From Candidatus Poseidoniaceae archaeon (lineage in GTDB: Archaea; Thermoplasmatota; Poseidoniia; Poseidoniales; Poseidoniaceae), in NCBI GenBank assembly GCA_016777125.1, contig JADHSC010000001.1:1-64000 (forward strand): a DNA stretch of 64,000 bases. Reading direction: 5' to 3'. The notes beneath the pieces are model-generated. The model worked only from the letters and a program-made list of their open reading frames with translations, was not told the origin of the DNA and did no database searches. Shown here piece by piece: positions 18,229 through 26,568 of this stretch (positions are counted from its first letter, which is position 1; the number at the start of each line of letters is the position of its first letter). Position numbers and translations under genes: made by a program.

Positions 18229-18314
18229 ACCTCATGCAAAGGCTGCCCACCAGGGTGGTTTGAATGCGAAGTATGATTGATGATGGGCTTATAGCAAGAA
18301 TATAGGGTGAGAAT

Positions 18315-20096
18315 ATGCGAGTCGCAGTTTTGAAGGAAGACAATTGTCAACCAAAGAAATGTAATGACGAATGTTTCCACTATTGCCCTCCTGTTCGAAA
18401 CGGACAAGAATGCATCGTTATGGATGACAAATCTGGGAAACCACACATCTCTGAATCACTCTGCATTGGATGTGGAATCTGTATTAACAAATGCCCACAT
18501 GATGCATTGATCATCGAACAACTCCCAAGTGAATTGGAAAGCGATATGATTCATCGTTACAGTCTTAATGGATTCAGATTGTTCCGCCTACCTACGCCAA
18601 CAAAGGAATCTGTCGTAGGAATTCTTGGCCCGAACGGTATGGGTAAATCTACGGCTTTCAATGCTCTTTCAGGGCGAATGATACCAAATCTGGGAGATTG
18701 GTTGAACAAAGAACCAGAGTGGGAAGATGTGGTTAATTCACTTCCAAAAGGTGAACTTCGTGATTTCTTCATGGCTGTACGTGATGGTGGAATCAAAGTA
18801 GCACTCAAGCCACAAAATGTCGATCGACTGCCTAAACGTGTTCAAGGAACTGTCGAAGCCTTGCTACGACGAGTCGATGAGCGAAATATGTTCGATGAGA
18901 TGACAGCCGCCTTAGGAATCGATCACCTTCTCGACCGAACCGTCCAGCAACTCTCTGGTGGAGAATTACAACGAATGGCGATTTGTGCAACGATTCTACG
19001 AGATGTTGATGTCTATTTCTTCGATGAACCGTCGTCTTATCTTGACATTCACGAACGAATGCGAATCGTACGGATTATTCAAAAACTGGCAGAAACAAAG
19101 CGTGTGATAGTTATTGAACACGATTTAGCGGTCCTTGACGTACTTGCAGATCTTGTCCATATCGTCTATGGGCAGAAAGGAGCGTTTGGAATATTTACAC
19201 CCGCTCGCTCCACACGAACTGCAATCAATGCATACCTTGATGGATTCTTAGTTGAGGAAAACGTTCGAATCAGAGACAAACCAATTCGTTTCCTCAAGCA
19301 CCATGAACGATCTGTTGAAACAGGCAGTGTTGTTGTTCAATGGGGGGACCTTGGAAAGAAACTGGGTTCATTCGAATTATCGACAGGAGAAGGTTCTGTT
19401 CATCGCTCTGAAGTCGTCGGTGTAGTCGGACCTAATGGGACTGGAAAGACGACGATGATCAAAATCTTAGCTGGCGAACATGAATACGATAGCGGTTGGG
19501 TTACTGCAAATGCAAAAATATCGTACAAGCCTCAACACATTGATGCTGATATGGATTGTACTGTCCAAATGTGGCTTGATAGTGAACTCGGGATGCGATG
19601 GCGAAGCGGTGAATTCAACGTCAATGTCATACGCGCATTAGGTGTTGATTCCCTACTGCCTAAGCGTGTGAAAAAACTCTCAGGCGGTGAACGACAAGCT
19701 GTAGCAATTGCGCTCTGTCTTGGAAGAGATGCTGACTTGTACCTTCTTGACGAACCATCGGCTCACCTTGATGCAAATGCACGTATGGAAGCCGCTAAGG
19801 CAATTCGTAGAACGATGGAAGCGAATGAAAAATCGGCATTTGTCATCGATCACGACGTCTATTTCATCGACATCGTCAGTGATTCATTACTTGTTTTCGA
19901 AGGCGAAGGTGGCGTAAAGGGCAAGGCAATGGGGCCATATTCCCTTCGTGAGGGAATGAATCGGTTCCTGAACGATGTTAACGTCACATTCCGTAGAGAT
20001 CATGATTCCAAACGTCCACGAATCAATAAATCTGAAAGTCGAAAAGATCGTGAACAAAGGGAAATTGGAGACTATTATTCGTTCAATGTCAGATAG
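18315..20096 (+). CDS. abce1: Ribosome biogenesis/recycling ATPase ABCE1 (RLI)
   Basis: 593 aa. N-terminal Fe-S domain: MRVAVLKEDNCQPKKCNDECFHYCP and the ferredoxin-like CIGCGICINKCPHDAL, supplying the eight cysteines for two [4Fe-4S] clusters. Then two ABC ATPase domains with Walker A GPNGMGKST and GPNGTGKTT, signatures LSGGELQR and LSGGERQA, and Walker B YFFDEPSSYLD and YLLDEPSAHLD. It splits 70S ribosomes after termination. Length and domain order match archaeal ABCE1. Follows the L10e gene by 86 bp on the same strand. Confidence 0.98.
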   Translation: MRVAVLKEDNCQPKKCNDECFHYCPPVRNGQECIVMDDKSGKPHISESLCIGCGICINKCPHDALIIEQLPSELESDMIHRYSLNGFRLFRLPTPTKESVVGILGPNGMGKSTAFNALSGRMIPNLGDWLNKEPEWEDVVNSLPKGELRDFFMAVRDGGIKVALKPQNVDRLPKRVQGTVEALLRRVDERNMFDEMTAALGIDHLLDRTVQQLSGGELQRMAICATILRDVDVYFFDEPSSYLDIHERMRIVRIIQKLAETKRVIVIEHDLAVLDVLADLVHIVYGQKGAFGIFTPARSTRTAINAYLDGFLVEENVRIRDKPIRFLKHHERSVETGSVVVQWGDLGKKLGSFELSTGEGSVHRSEVVGVVGPNGTGKTTMIKILAGEHEYDSGWVTANAKISYKPQHIDADMDCTVQMWLDSELGMRWRSGEFNVNVIRALGVDSLLPKRVKKLSGGERQAVAIALCLGRDADLYLLDEPSAHLDANARMEAAKAIRRTMEANEKSAFVIDHDVYFIDIVSDSLLVFEGEGGVKGKAMGPYSLREGMNRFLNDVNVTFRRDHDSKRPRINKSESRKDREQREIGDYYSFNVR

Positions 20097-20144
20097 ACAT
20101 AGAAAATGAAGAGAGTCTAAAGGGAACAACTACGAGCGGTCAAT

Positions 20145-21914
20145 ATGCCAGTCAGTACACCTCCAAAAGGCGGACCACTGGGGAGAAGTCGTTCACGACT
20201 GTCCGCATCGGGGCTTACGACGTACTTACGCTGTACTCGACAATGGTATCTTACTCGAAAAGTTGGCATTTCATCACCTAAATCGATTGGCCAAGTTCTG
20301 GGCATTGTCATTGAAGATGCCCTTTGCAACGTCATGATGAATCGCCCTGGCCCTATGGATTCAATTGACGATTTGAGAGAATGGGCCTATGAATTGGCTG
20401 ATCAAGAAGCCCAACGTGCGTGGGATACTGGACTGGAAACTTGGGAGAATTCCTTGTGGAAACGTGATGATTCTGATTGGTCGACGGTGGATGTCCAAGA
20501 CTTTCAGAATAAACTCTACAATGGTTTAGAACTCTTCTTCGAAGAAATTCAGCGCTGTTATGATGCAAATGGAGGCCCATATCTTGAACAATTCCGGACT
20601 GGTGTTGAACCGTACGAAATTCCAACTCCAAAAATTGGAGCTAAACCACATTTTCCTGTACCTGAGAAAGTACGATCCTTGCATGCTCGAGATTGGAATT
20701 CTGAACATCCATTTGAGTGGATGAATGCCAAGAGTCCAATTCAATGGAATGAAGCATGGGAAGTTGCAAGGCCATGGTTCAAAGATCCGAGAGTCCATCA
20801 ACCTCAGAGAATGTTTCATCCAGAAGGATGGGCTGCTGGAGAACTTGATCTGGTTCTGAGGTGGGATGGAAACATTCGCCTCGTTGACATCAAATCAGGC
20901 CACTCAGGAGGACGATTCTCGGAAAGCCTCCAACATCAACTCAGGTTTTATGCTTGGCTCTGGGAGCGAACCCATGATCAAAACCCTGTCCAAAATATGG
21001 AAGGATGGTATCTTTCATCAAAAGAAAGAATACTCTATGAAGCGCCTAGTAACGAAGAACTTACTTCCATGGACGAGGAGTTTTACTCGATTAACAACAT
21101 CATGAGAACAATGGGGGGAGGTGCTTCACTTCTACCAGCGATTGCAGAATCTGAAGAACCAGATACAACCCATGCATGTGATGGTGAAGCTGCTGGTTGC
21201 GGCTGGTGTTCATTGACACATTCCAATATGGAGTCTGCAGGACCAATGGATGATCAACTAAGAGCAAGAATGATCGAAGGGAATTCAATATCATCTCCAT
21301 GTGTCCCTCTTGGTGAAATCCCTTCTCGAGTCAATGTTTCTGGGAATTTGATTGCTCAATGGGGTCCTTTACCAAACCACTTCAACGAACCTGTTCTCGG
21401 AGCAATGCTCCGTGCAGGAGAAGCAACGATTGCCATTGAGGAAGCAGAACCAGGAGCATTCCCGCATCTGCATGATTCTGAACAAAAGAATGTCATTATC
21501 GAAAATGCATTACCTGGGGCGTGGAGAGATCAACCAAGGCTGTATGTTGACCAACATTCCAATATTCGAGTACGCAACGAGGATGAGCCCAAAGGAACCC
21601 GAATTGGCCTGCTTCGAACGAGAGCTAATGTGGAAGGGGTCGTTGTTGCAATACGCCAGCAAAATGGAGTTCGTCTCGATGCCAAACCGTGGTCTATGCT
21701 CGGTTTCCACCTGTGGGATGGTGAGCATATTGTGGAAGTCGTAGCCTTTGGTTCTGCTATAAGTGAGCGACTTCAAACGATGCGTCCAGGGGATAGAATA
21801 CGCCTTATCGGTGCAGAACTTGGTTGGAGAGCAGGTTTAATCCAGCTCAGAATAGATGTTCGTAAAACACGAATTGAGCATCAATCTCCAGCGTTTACGA
21901 GCAAGAGTATTTGA
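20145..21914 (+). CDS. Cas4/Dna2-like Fe-S PD-(D/E)XK nuclease with C-terminal OB-fold-like domain (copy 1)
   Basis: 589 aa. SASGLTTYLRCTRQWYL provides an N-terminal Cys (C30) typical of the Cas4/AddB/Dna2 nuclease entrance. GELDLVLR (D235) and RLVDIKSG (D248-x-K250) are the RecB-type GxxD...DxK metal site, followed by the motif QHQLRFYAW. C345, C352 and C355 complete a four-Cys set expected to hold a [4Fe-4S] cluster. After a linker, the last ~110 residues (RANVEGVVVAIRQQNGVR...RPGDRIRLIGAELG) look like an OB fold. There is no helicase motor. The next gene is a paralogue with the same spacing of motifs. Family-level call is firm; the partner and pathway (end resection, flap processing, plasmid or virus defence) are unknown. 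Confidence 0.8.
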   Translation: MPVSTPPKGGPLGRSRSRLSASGLTTYLRCTRQWYLTRKVGISSPKSIGQVLGIVIEDALCNVMMNRPGPMDSIDDLREWAYELADQEAQRAWDTGLETWENSLWKRDDSDWSTVDVQDFQNKLYNGLELFFEEIQRCYDANGGPYLEQFRTGVEPYEIPTPKIGAKPHFPVPEKVRSLHARDWNSEHPFEWMNAKSPIQWNEAWEVARPWFKDPRVHQPQRMFHPEGWAAGELDLVLRWDGNIRLVDIKSGHSGGRFSESLQHQLRFYAWLWERTHDQNPVQNMEGWYLSSKERILYEAPSNEELTSMDEEFYSINNIMRTMGGGASLLPAIAESEEPDTTHACDGEAAGCGWCSLTHSNMESAGPMDDQLRARMIEGNSISSPCVPLGEIPSRVNVSGNLIAQWGPLPNHFNEPVLGAMLRAGEATIAIEEAEPGAFPHLHDSEQKNVIIENALPGAWRDQPRLYVDQHSNIRVRNEDEPKGTRIGLLRTRANVEGVVVAIRQQNGVRLDAKPWSMLGFHLWDGEHIVEVVAFGSAISERLQTMRPGDRIRLIGAELGWRAGLIQLRIDVRKTRIEHQSPAFTSKSI

Positions 21915-21936
21915 GGGGTGGATTTTACCACTTCGT

Positions 21937-23772
21937 ATGCCTGTATGTTTACCAAACTCTGAATCAGATTCCGTAGGGAATTACAACAGGCTATCAGCAA
22001 GTCAGGTAAACGCCTGGAAAGCGTGCCCTCGACTATGGTTCTATGAAAAAGTACGTCGTTTAGTCATGCCCCAAATCCCAATTTTATTCGTTGGCAGGGC
22101 TGTCGAAGAAGCGATTTGTCAAACGCTGAAAGAATCTCCTTGCTTGGTCATGGCCTCCGCACCTTCAGACGTTTATGCTCCAACACCGTTGGATGATGAA
22201 GGGCGCCCAAATCGTAATCATGATGGCTCTTGGCCCGCTGAACAACTCCTCTCCCTTCCTGAGAAACACTGGCCTCAAAATAAAAACGACCTACTTGTAT
22301 GGGCGACTCAGAGAGTTAAGACACACCTGAATTCGTCATTGGAAACTATGAAAACTGAATGGTCGAAGCACGATAGGAAGGCTGGCCATTGGGAAGATGT
22401 GGATGTTGATCGATGCCACATGATGGCAAAAAATGGGATTCTGATGCATATTAATGAGGTTGAAAAGTGCCTTACGAACGTATCAAAAACCATTCTTGAG
22501 GACTGGCGAAATGGAGCGCGTCCTCAATGGCCTGCACCAGATGGCCGCGGATTTCAACTTGACAAACATCCATTATCTCAGCAAGGGGATGTAACCTGGA
22601 TTGAGGCGTGGGAGATATCTCGCCCATGGTTTGTTGACCCAGATGCAAAGCCATTCATGATGAACGCAGTTCATCCAGAACACTGGTTTCAAGGTGAATA
22701 TGATTTAGTCTATTCTTGGGATGGAGCAATTCGAATTATCGATATCAAAGCATCCTTAGGAAATAATGATCGTTCAGGAGATTATGTCAAACAGTTACGC
22801 ATGTACGCCTTTTTATGGTGGCATACTCATGAAAAACAGCAAGAAGTTGACGGATTAGAAATTTGGTACCTTGCAGCCAATAGTCAGAAGATGATCGAAA
22901 AACCAACCATCAAAGAAATGGATGAAATGGGTGTTGAACTGAAAGAACTCTGGGGTCAATTAAGAGAAGTAACTCCTGATATCGAACAATGCCCTCCTAT
23001 GCCAGCTCCAATGCGTTCATTCGAAGCTGGAGGGGTTCCTTCTGACAAGCCCGCCAAAGAAACTCGTTGTGAACGATGCGATTGGTCTATGATCTGTCCA
23101 AATGGAACCGGGCATGATGAACACCCTCATGGTGGAACCTATCAGTTGCCAGGCTCTTATGCTGAAATTGAAGGAGACCCTATTGATGAACTTGAAGATC
23201 GACATGATATTGTTGGACACGTGCACACCCTTATTCATTCACAATCTGGGCGCGCACCCCGAATCACAATCACTCAAGCCAACAATGCTTTTGCAGATGT
23301 ACAAGTCAAGGCAATGACCCACTCAGATGGCACCTCAACGGTCCCAGAGGGATTGGAAAAAGGTGATCTGGTACGAGTTGAGAAGGCTTTTTTCCAACTC
23401 AATTACAAAGGGGCAATCGTTCTGAAAGTCGATCCGTTTTCAAAGATTGTAAAAATAGACTCTGATGAGGAAGTTTCAATGAGCCTTCTCAAGCCACGTG
23501 CACGTTGGAATATCATGGGGACAGTTGTCTATAGAACAGAGAAAAGAGGTGTATCAGCGCGAGGAGAATGGTGCCGCAAAGGGTTGATGATTCTCGATAA
23601 TACTGGAGCGATTAAGATAGAAGGTTGGCAAGCCGATTGGGGACCTCAATACGATATGCTTGAACTCGGCGATACTGTGATCATAACCAACGTTGGTATG
23701 AACGGCTGGGCAGCATTAACGACTGGGGAAATTTATCGCTCATCTAGGCTTCATATCGTAGCAGAAGATTAG
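21937..23772 (+). CDS. Cas4/Dna2-like Fe-S PD-(D/E)XK nuclease with C-terminal OB-fold-like domains (copy 2)
   Basis: 611 aa from ATG at 21937; the longer ORF start at 21856 would overlap the preceding gene by 59 bp. LSASQVNAWKACPRLWFYEKV gives C30, at the same position as in copy 1. GEYDLVYS (D256) and RIIDIKAS (D269-x-K271) have the same 13-residue spacing, and VKQLRMYAFLWW matches the Q motif. C378-x2-C381-x5-C387 (CERCDWSMIC) completes the Fe-S set. The C-terminal ~190 residues contain two OB-like segments (HDIVGHVHTL...VRVEKAFFQLNYKG and RWNIMGTVVYR...LELGDTVIITNV). The pair looks like an ancient tandem duplication since sequence identity is modest outside motifs. The stop overlaps the convergent ubiquitin-like gene. 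Confidence 0.8.
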   Translation: MPVCLPNSESDSVGNYNRLSASQVNAWKACPRLWFYEKVRRLVMPQIPILFVGRAVEEAICQTLKESPCLVMASAPSDVYAPTPLDDEGRPNRNHDGSWPAEQLLSLPEKHWPQNKNDLLVWATQRVKTHLNSSLETMKTEWSKHDRKAGHWEDVDVDRCHMMAKNGILMHINEVEKCLTNVSKTILEDWRNGARPQWPAPDGRGFQLDKHPLSQQGDVTWIEAWEISRPWFVDPDAKPFMMNAVHPEHWFQGEYDLVYSWDGAIRIIDIKASLGNNDRSGDYVKQLRMYAFLWWHTHEKQQEVDGLEIWYLAANSQKMIEKPTIKEMDEMGVELKELWGQLREVTPDIEQCPPMPAPMRSFEAGGVPSDKPAKETRCERCDWSMICPNGTGHDEHPHGGTYQLPGSYAEIEGDPIDELEDRHDIVGHVHTLIHSQSGRAPRITITQANNAFADVQVKAMTHSDGTSTVPEGLEKGDLVRVEKAFFQLNYKGAIVLKVDPFSKIVKIDSDEEVSMSLLKPRARWNIMGTVVYRTEKRGVSARGEWCRKGLMILDNTGAIKIEGWQADWGPQYDMLELGDTVIITNVGMNGWAALTTGEIYRSSRLHIVAED

Positions 23773-23969
23773 CCGCCAGATGATACCGTTGTAACAAGCA
23801 AATGTACATCGGAATTGAGCACTGTACTGTGAGGAAGGATTTTTTCCTCATAACTTACAATCACTGTTGAAGGAAGGATCTTGGCAAGCACTAGGGCTTG
23901 ACGAAGGGTGGTGTTTGGTTCCACTTCAATCGTACAATTGTGGTCTCGCCCTGAGAAGGTAATCTCCAT
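23769..23969 (-). CDS. ThiS/MoaD-like ubiquitin-fold protein (SAMP/Urm1-type)
   Basis: 66 aa. MEITFSGRDHNCTIEVEPNTTLRQALVLAKILPSTVIVSYEEKILPHSTVLNSDVHLLVTTVSSGG shows the beta-grasp pattern of ThiS/MoaD proteins (strand, TLRQAL helix, V...G/EK..P..T.L.....v.ll..vSGG) and ends exactly in Gly-Gly, the residue pair adenylated by E1-like enzymes. In archaea such proteins act as sulfur carriers for tRNA thiolation or molybdopterin and as protein modifiers (SAMPs). No E1 homologue is in the window. A perfect 9-bp hairpin lies directly upstream of the start codon. MoaD, ThiS and SAMP2 roles cannot be separated from sequence alone. Confidence 0.75.
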   Translation of the reverse strand: MEITFSGRDHNCTIEVEPNTTLRQALVLAKILPSTVIVSYEEKILPHSTVLNSDVHLLVTTVSSGG

Positions 23970-23970
23970 G

Positions 23971-23991
23971 ATGATGCCTGTGAGGCATCAT
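23971..23991. repeat. Perfect 9-bp inverted repeat between ThiS-like gene and tRNA-Ser
   Basis: ATGATGCCT-gtg-AGGCATCAT. On the minus strand the hairpin ends one base before the ATG of the ThiS/SAMP-like gene, so in a transcript it would occupy the ribosome-binding region. It could also be an operator. It lies 32 bp upstream of tRNA-Ser on the other strand. Confidence 0.6.
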
Positions 23992-24023
23992 GCTTATGAC
24001 GGTGGCGCACAGGCGAGAAACAA

Positions 24024-24109
24024 GCCGAGATCGCATAGCCCGGTATTGCGGTGGATTCGAAATCCACTGTCCCATGGACGCGGGGGTTCAAATCCCTCTC
24101 TCGGCGCCA
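24024..24109 (+). tRNA. tRNA-Ser(CGA)
   Basis: Cloverleaf read by eye. Acceptor GCCGAGA/TCTCGGC with discriminator G and encoded CCA (24107-24109). D arm GCA...TGC. Anticodon stem GTGGA/TCCAC with loop TTCGAAA, anticodon CGA at 24058-24060, reading UCG (Ser). Long class II variable arm GTCC-CAT-GGAC, as required for tRNA-Ser. T arm GGGGG-TTCAAAT-CCCTC. The next base (24110) is the first base of the convergent PAC2 gene's stop codon. Confidence 0.96.
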
Positions 24110-24862
24110 TCAAATGTAGAATGCATCCGGTTCTTCTGTCAATTCACGTACGAGATCCGCGGAATTCTTTGGAGCAATTTCGAGCAATTTTTGTATGACT
24201 CCAGAGGTGACATCGTCTGGAAGAACAAGGTCAAGAGACCATCCCTCACTTATCGATTCAAGAAGGCGAAGGGAAGCATGTACGTCGCCACTCGCCCCAA
24301 CTGTTGTAGCCATGGCACAAGCTGAATGAATACCAAAGATAGGCCCCATTGAAGCCATCAATGCAGACATTCCAATCGCACCTCCGGAAGGCTGGTCTCT
24401 GCGGACGTCAACTCCTTTTTCTTCCATATTAACACGGTGTGCAGAGGAGGAAGCGACCACAAACGCTTCCTTCTTTTCTGGTGGAGAGGAAAGGCCGGCA
24501 AGAACAAGCATTTCTGGCAGTTGTGCTTTTGAAAATGCCTCGAGTAATTCCTGAGTGAAATCATACTGATGGGATGGGTCGCTTGGTTGACCTGGTCCTG
24601 TTACAGTCATCACGCGTTGGCCAGTAGGCGTTGTGAACAAAGATGCATAGAGATGAGGAGGGGCGAGTAGACCATCTTCATCCAATCTTGCCAATGGCGC
24701 TAAACCAGGATGAATAAATCGAGCGACTCTCTCCGCTTGGCTTGATTCATTTAGCATTTCAATAGCGTTCTTTCCGACATCTCCGACCCCTGGAAGAGCA
24801 AACAAAAGAAGATCAGCAGTTGGTAGACCATGTTCGCTTGTAGTGTCGATTAGAAGTGGCAT
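24110..24862 (-). CDS. PAC2 family protein (proteasome assembly chaperone-like)
   Basis: 250 aa. LLLFALPGVGDVGKNAIEMLNES is the PAC2 N-terminal pattern (l..gfPG.G.vG..a...L), and PEMLVLAGLSSPPEKKEAFVVASS matches the central strand-loop. GGAIGMSALMASMGPIFGIHSACAMATT corresponds to the conserved Gly-rich segment in which these proteins comment on 'G.sglLl......g......lla'. Archaeal homologues (PbaB type) bind proteasome subunits. It is the last gene of the eL42-eS27-aIF2alpha-Nop10-PAC2 operon, a conserved archaeal order, which strengthens the call. Confidence 0.9.
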   Translation of the reverse strand: MPLLIDTTSEHGLPTADLLLFALPGVGDVGKNAIEMLNESSQAERVARFIHPGLAPLARLDEDGLLAPPHLYASLFTTPTGQRVMTVTGPGQPSDPSHQYDFTQELLEAFSKAQLPEMLVLAGLSSPPEKKEAFVVASSSAHRVNMEEKGVDVRRDQPSGGAIGMSALMASMGPIFGIHSACAMATTVGASGDVHASLRLLESISEGWSLDLVLPDDVTSGVIQKLLEIAPKNSADLVRELTEEPDAFYI

Positions 24863-24922
24863 GAATCACAAAGCCTACCGTTACGGAGTATAATGTTTCA
24901 CAATAAAGATGGAAGAAGAGAT

Positions 24923-25165
24923 TCATTCTTCTTCCATGTTGCCATGCCCAGCACGCAATTCTTCCACTGAAGGAAGAGTTGGTATGGACGCACTCCACTC
25001 AGGAGTTTCAACATTGTTTAGTGTTCGGCGAATCTTTGCACGGTGGTCCTCTGGCGACCACTTCAGTGGCGCAGCAGCCTGAGCCTTACCACCACATTGA
25101 GGGCATGTTGTCTCAAGACACCACGCCTTACAAACTGTGCATTGTTGAAGAAGTTGACGTGCCAT
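24923..25165 (-). CDS. nop10: H/ACA ribonucleoprotein component Nop10
   Basis: 80 aa from ATG at 25165, overlapping nothing and 5 bp after the aIF2alpha stop. MARQLLQQCTVCKAWCLETTCPQCGGKAQAAAPLKWSPEDHRAKIRR has the Nop10 zinc ribbon (CxxC...CPxCG) and the P..fSPeD....R segment that contacts Cbf5. Slightly longer than typical (~60 aa) because of an acidic C-terminal extension. It supports pseudouridylation of rRNA. Its position directly after aIF2alpha is the standard archaeal arrangement. Confidence 0.94.
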   Translation of the reverse strand: MARQLLQQCTVCKAWCLETTCPQCGGKAQAAAPLKWSPEDHRAKIRRTLNNVETPEWSASIPTLPSVEELRAGHGNMEEE

Positions 25166-25170
25166 AAATT

Positions 25171-25956
25171 TCACTCTCTGTAAGCAAGGGCCGTTCCACC
25201 AGCATTTTCAATAATTGAAACTGTTGCTTTAATTGCTTCGGTCCAAGTATCTTCAGCAGTTTTGAAATCGGGAGCTTTTAATTCAATTCGGTATTCTGGA
25301 GAACCATCATAGAAACAATTCACTTCTATTTCTTGTTCTTCCGATGAAAGTTCCTCGGCTGCTAAAAGTGCCTCTCGTATTGTTAAAACTCCGTCATTGG
25401 TCTCAACTGTTAGTGTCAACGTACCACGGATTTCAACAAACGGTGGAATAATGTTCTCAACTGCAATTTCAATGAATGGTGCAATCCAATCACCTTCAAA
25501 TCCTGCATCGACCAATGTTCGTTCACTCATTGCAGCCTCTTCAAATGCTCCGTAAAGCGTCTCATACGATTCTATCAATTGATCGAGGAGTTCAGAAGCA
25601 AACTCTTGCTTCCATTTCTGAGCTTCACCAAGAACTTTGAACAGTTGGAGTGCTCTTTGTTCGTTCTTCCATTGTTGAAGGCGATCACGACGCCTCTCTT
25701 CTGAAACAGATTTCAAAGAGAGTTTAAGGGAACTTCCATCCATACGGTTTGGCATTACTTTGCAGATGAGGCGTTGCCCTTCTCGTACAAACCTACGAAT
25801 GTTTTTGATCCAACCACTTGCGATTTCACCAATGAAGATGAATCCATCGACGCCTTCGTATTCGTCAAGAGTAACGTCAGCACCATTTTGCTTGACGCTT
25901 TTTACAGATACGACAACGAGTTCTCCCTCTTCGGGGTAAACGAGGTCTGTTGACAT
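25171..25956 (-). CDS. eif2a: Translation initiation factor aIF2 subunit alpha
   Basis: 261 aa. N-terminal S1/OB domain MSTDLVYPEEGELVVVSVKSVKQNGADVTLDEYEGVDGFIFIGEIASGWIKNIRRFVREGQRLICKVM is diagnostic of eIF2alpha (P..gelvv.tV......gayv.L.EY...eGfi..sE......iRni...vreGq..v.KVl). It is followed by the helical domain and the C-terminal alpha-beta domain (ELKAPDFKTAEDTWTEAI). With aIF2beta/gamma it delivers initiator tRNA. Operon partners are eS27 upstream and Nop10 downstream. Confidence 0.96.
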   Translation of the reverse strand: MSTDLVYPEEGELVVVSVKSVKQNGADVTLDEYEGVDGFIFIGEIASGWIKNIRRFVREGQRLICKVMPNRMDGSSLKLSLKSVSEERRRDRLQQWKNEQRALQLFKVLGEAQKWKQEFASELLDQLIESYETLYGAFEEAAMSERTLVDAGFEGDWIAPFIEIAVENIIPPFVEIRGTLTLTVETNDGVLTIREALLAAEELSSEEQEIEVNCFYDGSPEYRIELKAPDFKTAEDTWTEAIKATVSIIENAGGTALAYRE

Positions 25957-25971
25957 GGAGGCTCAGCCTCC

Positions 25972-26142
25972 TCATTCCATTGTCTCTAGGACGGTACAGC
26001 CAACGAGGGTTGCTTTTCCACCCGAAGGATTTGTTAGTGTAGCGCCACAGACACCACAGGAGATTACGGTTGTTGCTCGTGAAAACAGGACAGACTCGTT
26101 TCCACAATCTTTGCAGGATACTTTGATGAATTCGCCGGACAT
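25972..26142 (-). CDS. rps27e: 30S ribosomal protein S27e
   Basis: 56 aa from ATG at 26142 (MSGEFIKVSCKDC); the ORF start 21 bp upstream is not needed. Four zinc cysteines are intact in C-KDC and SCGVCG (CxxC...CxxC), with the family segment NESVLFSRATTVISC and the GGKATLVGC end. Lies between eL42 and aIF2alpha, the expected archaeal order. Confidence 0.95.
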   Translation of the reverse strand: MSGEFIKVSCKDCGNESVLFSRATTVISCGVCGATLTNPSGGKATLVGCTVLETME

Positions 26143-26152
26143 TTCTTTCACC

Positions 26153-26437
26153 TCATCGATCAATTAGTTCGAATTTCTTTGCACGCTTACATGGTGCATA
26201 ATGTGCCTTACCTGTCTCTGTACAACGATAAAGAATGTTTACGCGCTTGGTAGGCTTTTCACGACCATCTGGTTTAGGACGTGGGAAACCACGGTATCCA
26301 CGCATTACCTTGCGGAAACGGCGTTGACCCCAGCGAAGCTCGGAAGCTCGCTTCTTCTTGATACGCTCAACAGTGTGAAGAGTGTGCTTACCAGCAGACG
26401 GACTATATCGCTTAATTTGACGAGGCATCTTAACCAT
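26153..26437 (-). CDS. rpl44e: 50S ribosomal protein L44e (eL42) lacking most zinc ligands
   Basis: 94 aa from ATG at 26437, supported by AGGTGA 4-5 nt upstream. MPRQIKRYSPSAGKHTLHTVERIKKKRASELRWGQRRFRKVMRGYRGFPRPKPDGREKPTKRV is unmistakable eL42. The canonical protein binds zinc with CPxC near the N-terminus and CxxC in YRCxxCGKAH. Here these read SPSA and CTET, so three of four ligands are gone while eS27, Nop10 and eL37 in the same window keep theirs. First gene of the translation operon. The substitutions look natural because the reading frame and surroundings are intact. Confidence 0.95.
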   Translation of the reverse strand: MVKMPRQIKRYSPSAGKHTLHTVERIKKKRASELRWGQRRFRKVMRGYRGFPRPKPDGREKPTKRVNILYRCTETGKAHYAPCKRAKKFELIDR

Positions 26438-26568
26438 GTCTTCACCTGAACGTCTTGGCGACAATCGACGGGTATTTATTGCTGTCGTAAGAGAATTCCA
26501 AGGCAATACGCCTCACAAGTAGGAAAAATGCAGCGATATTGATAAGTCTAATACCATGAACTACGGTC

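Noticed and set aside
20145-23772. CRISPR-associated Cas4 genes
   Set aside because: No array, cas1 or cas2 is present in the window, and the proteins are three times the length of Cas4 with extra C-terminal domains.
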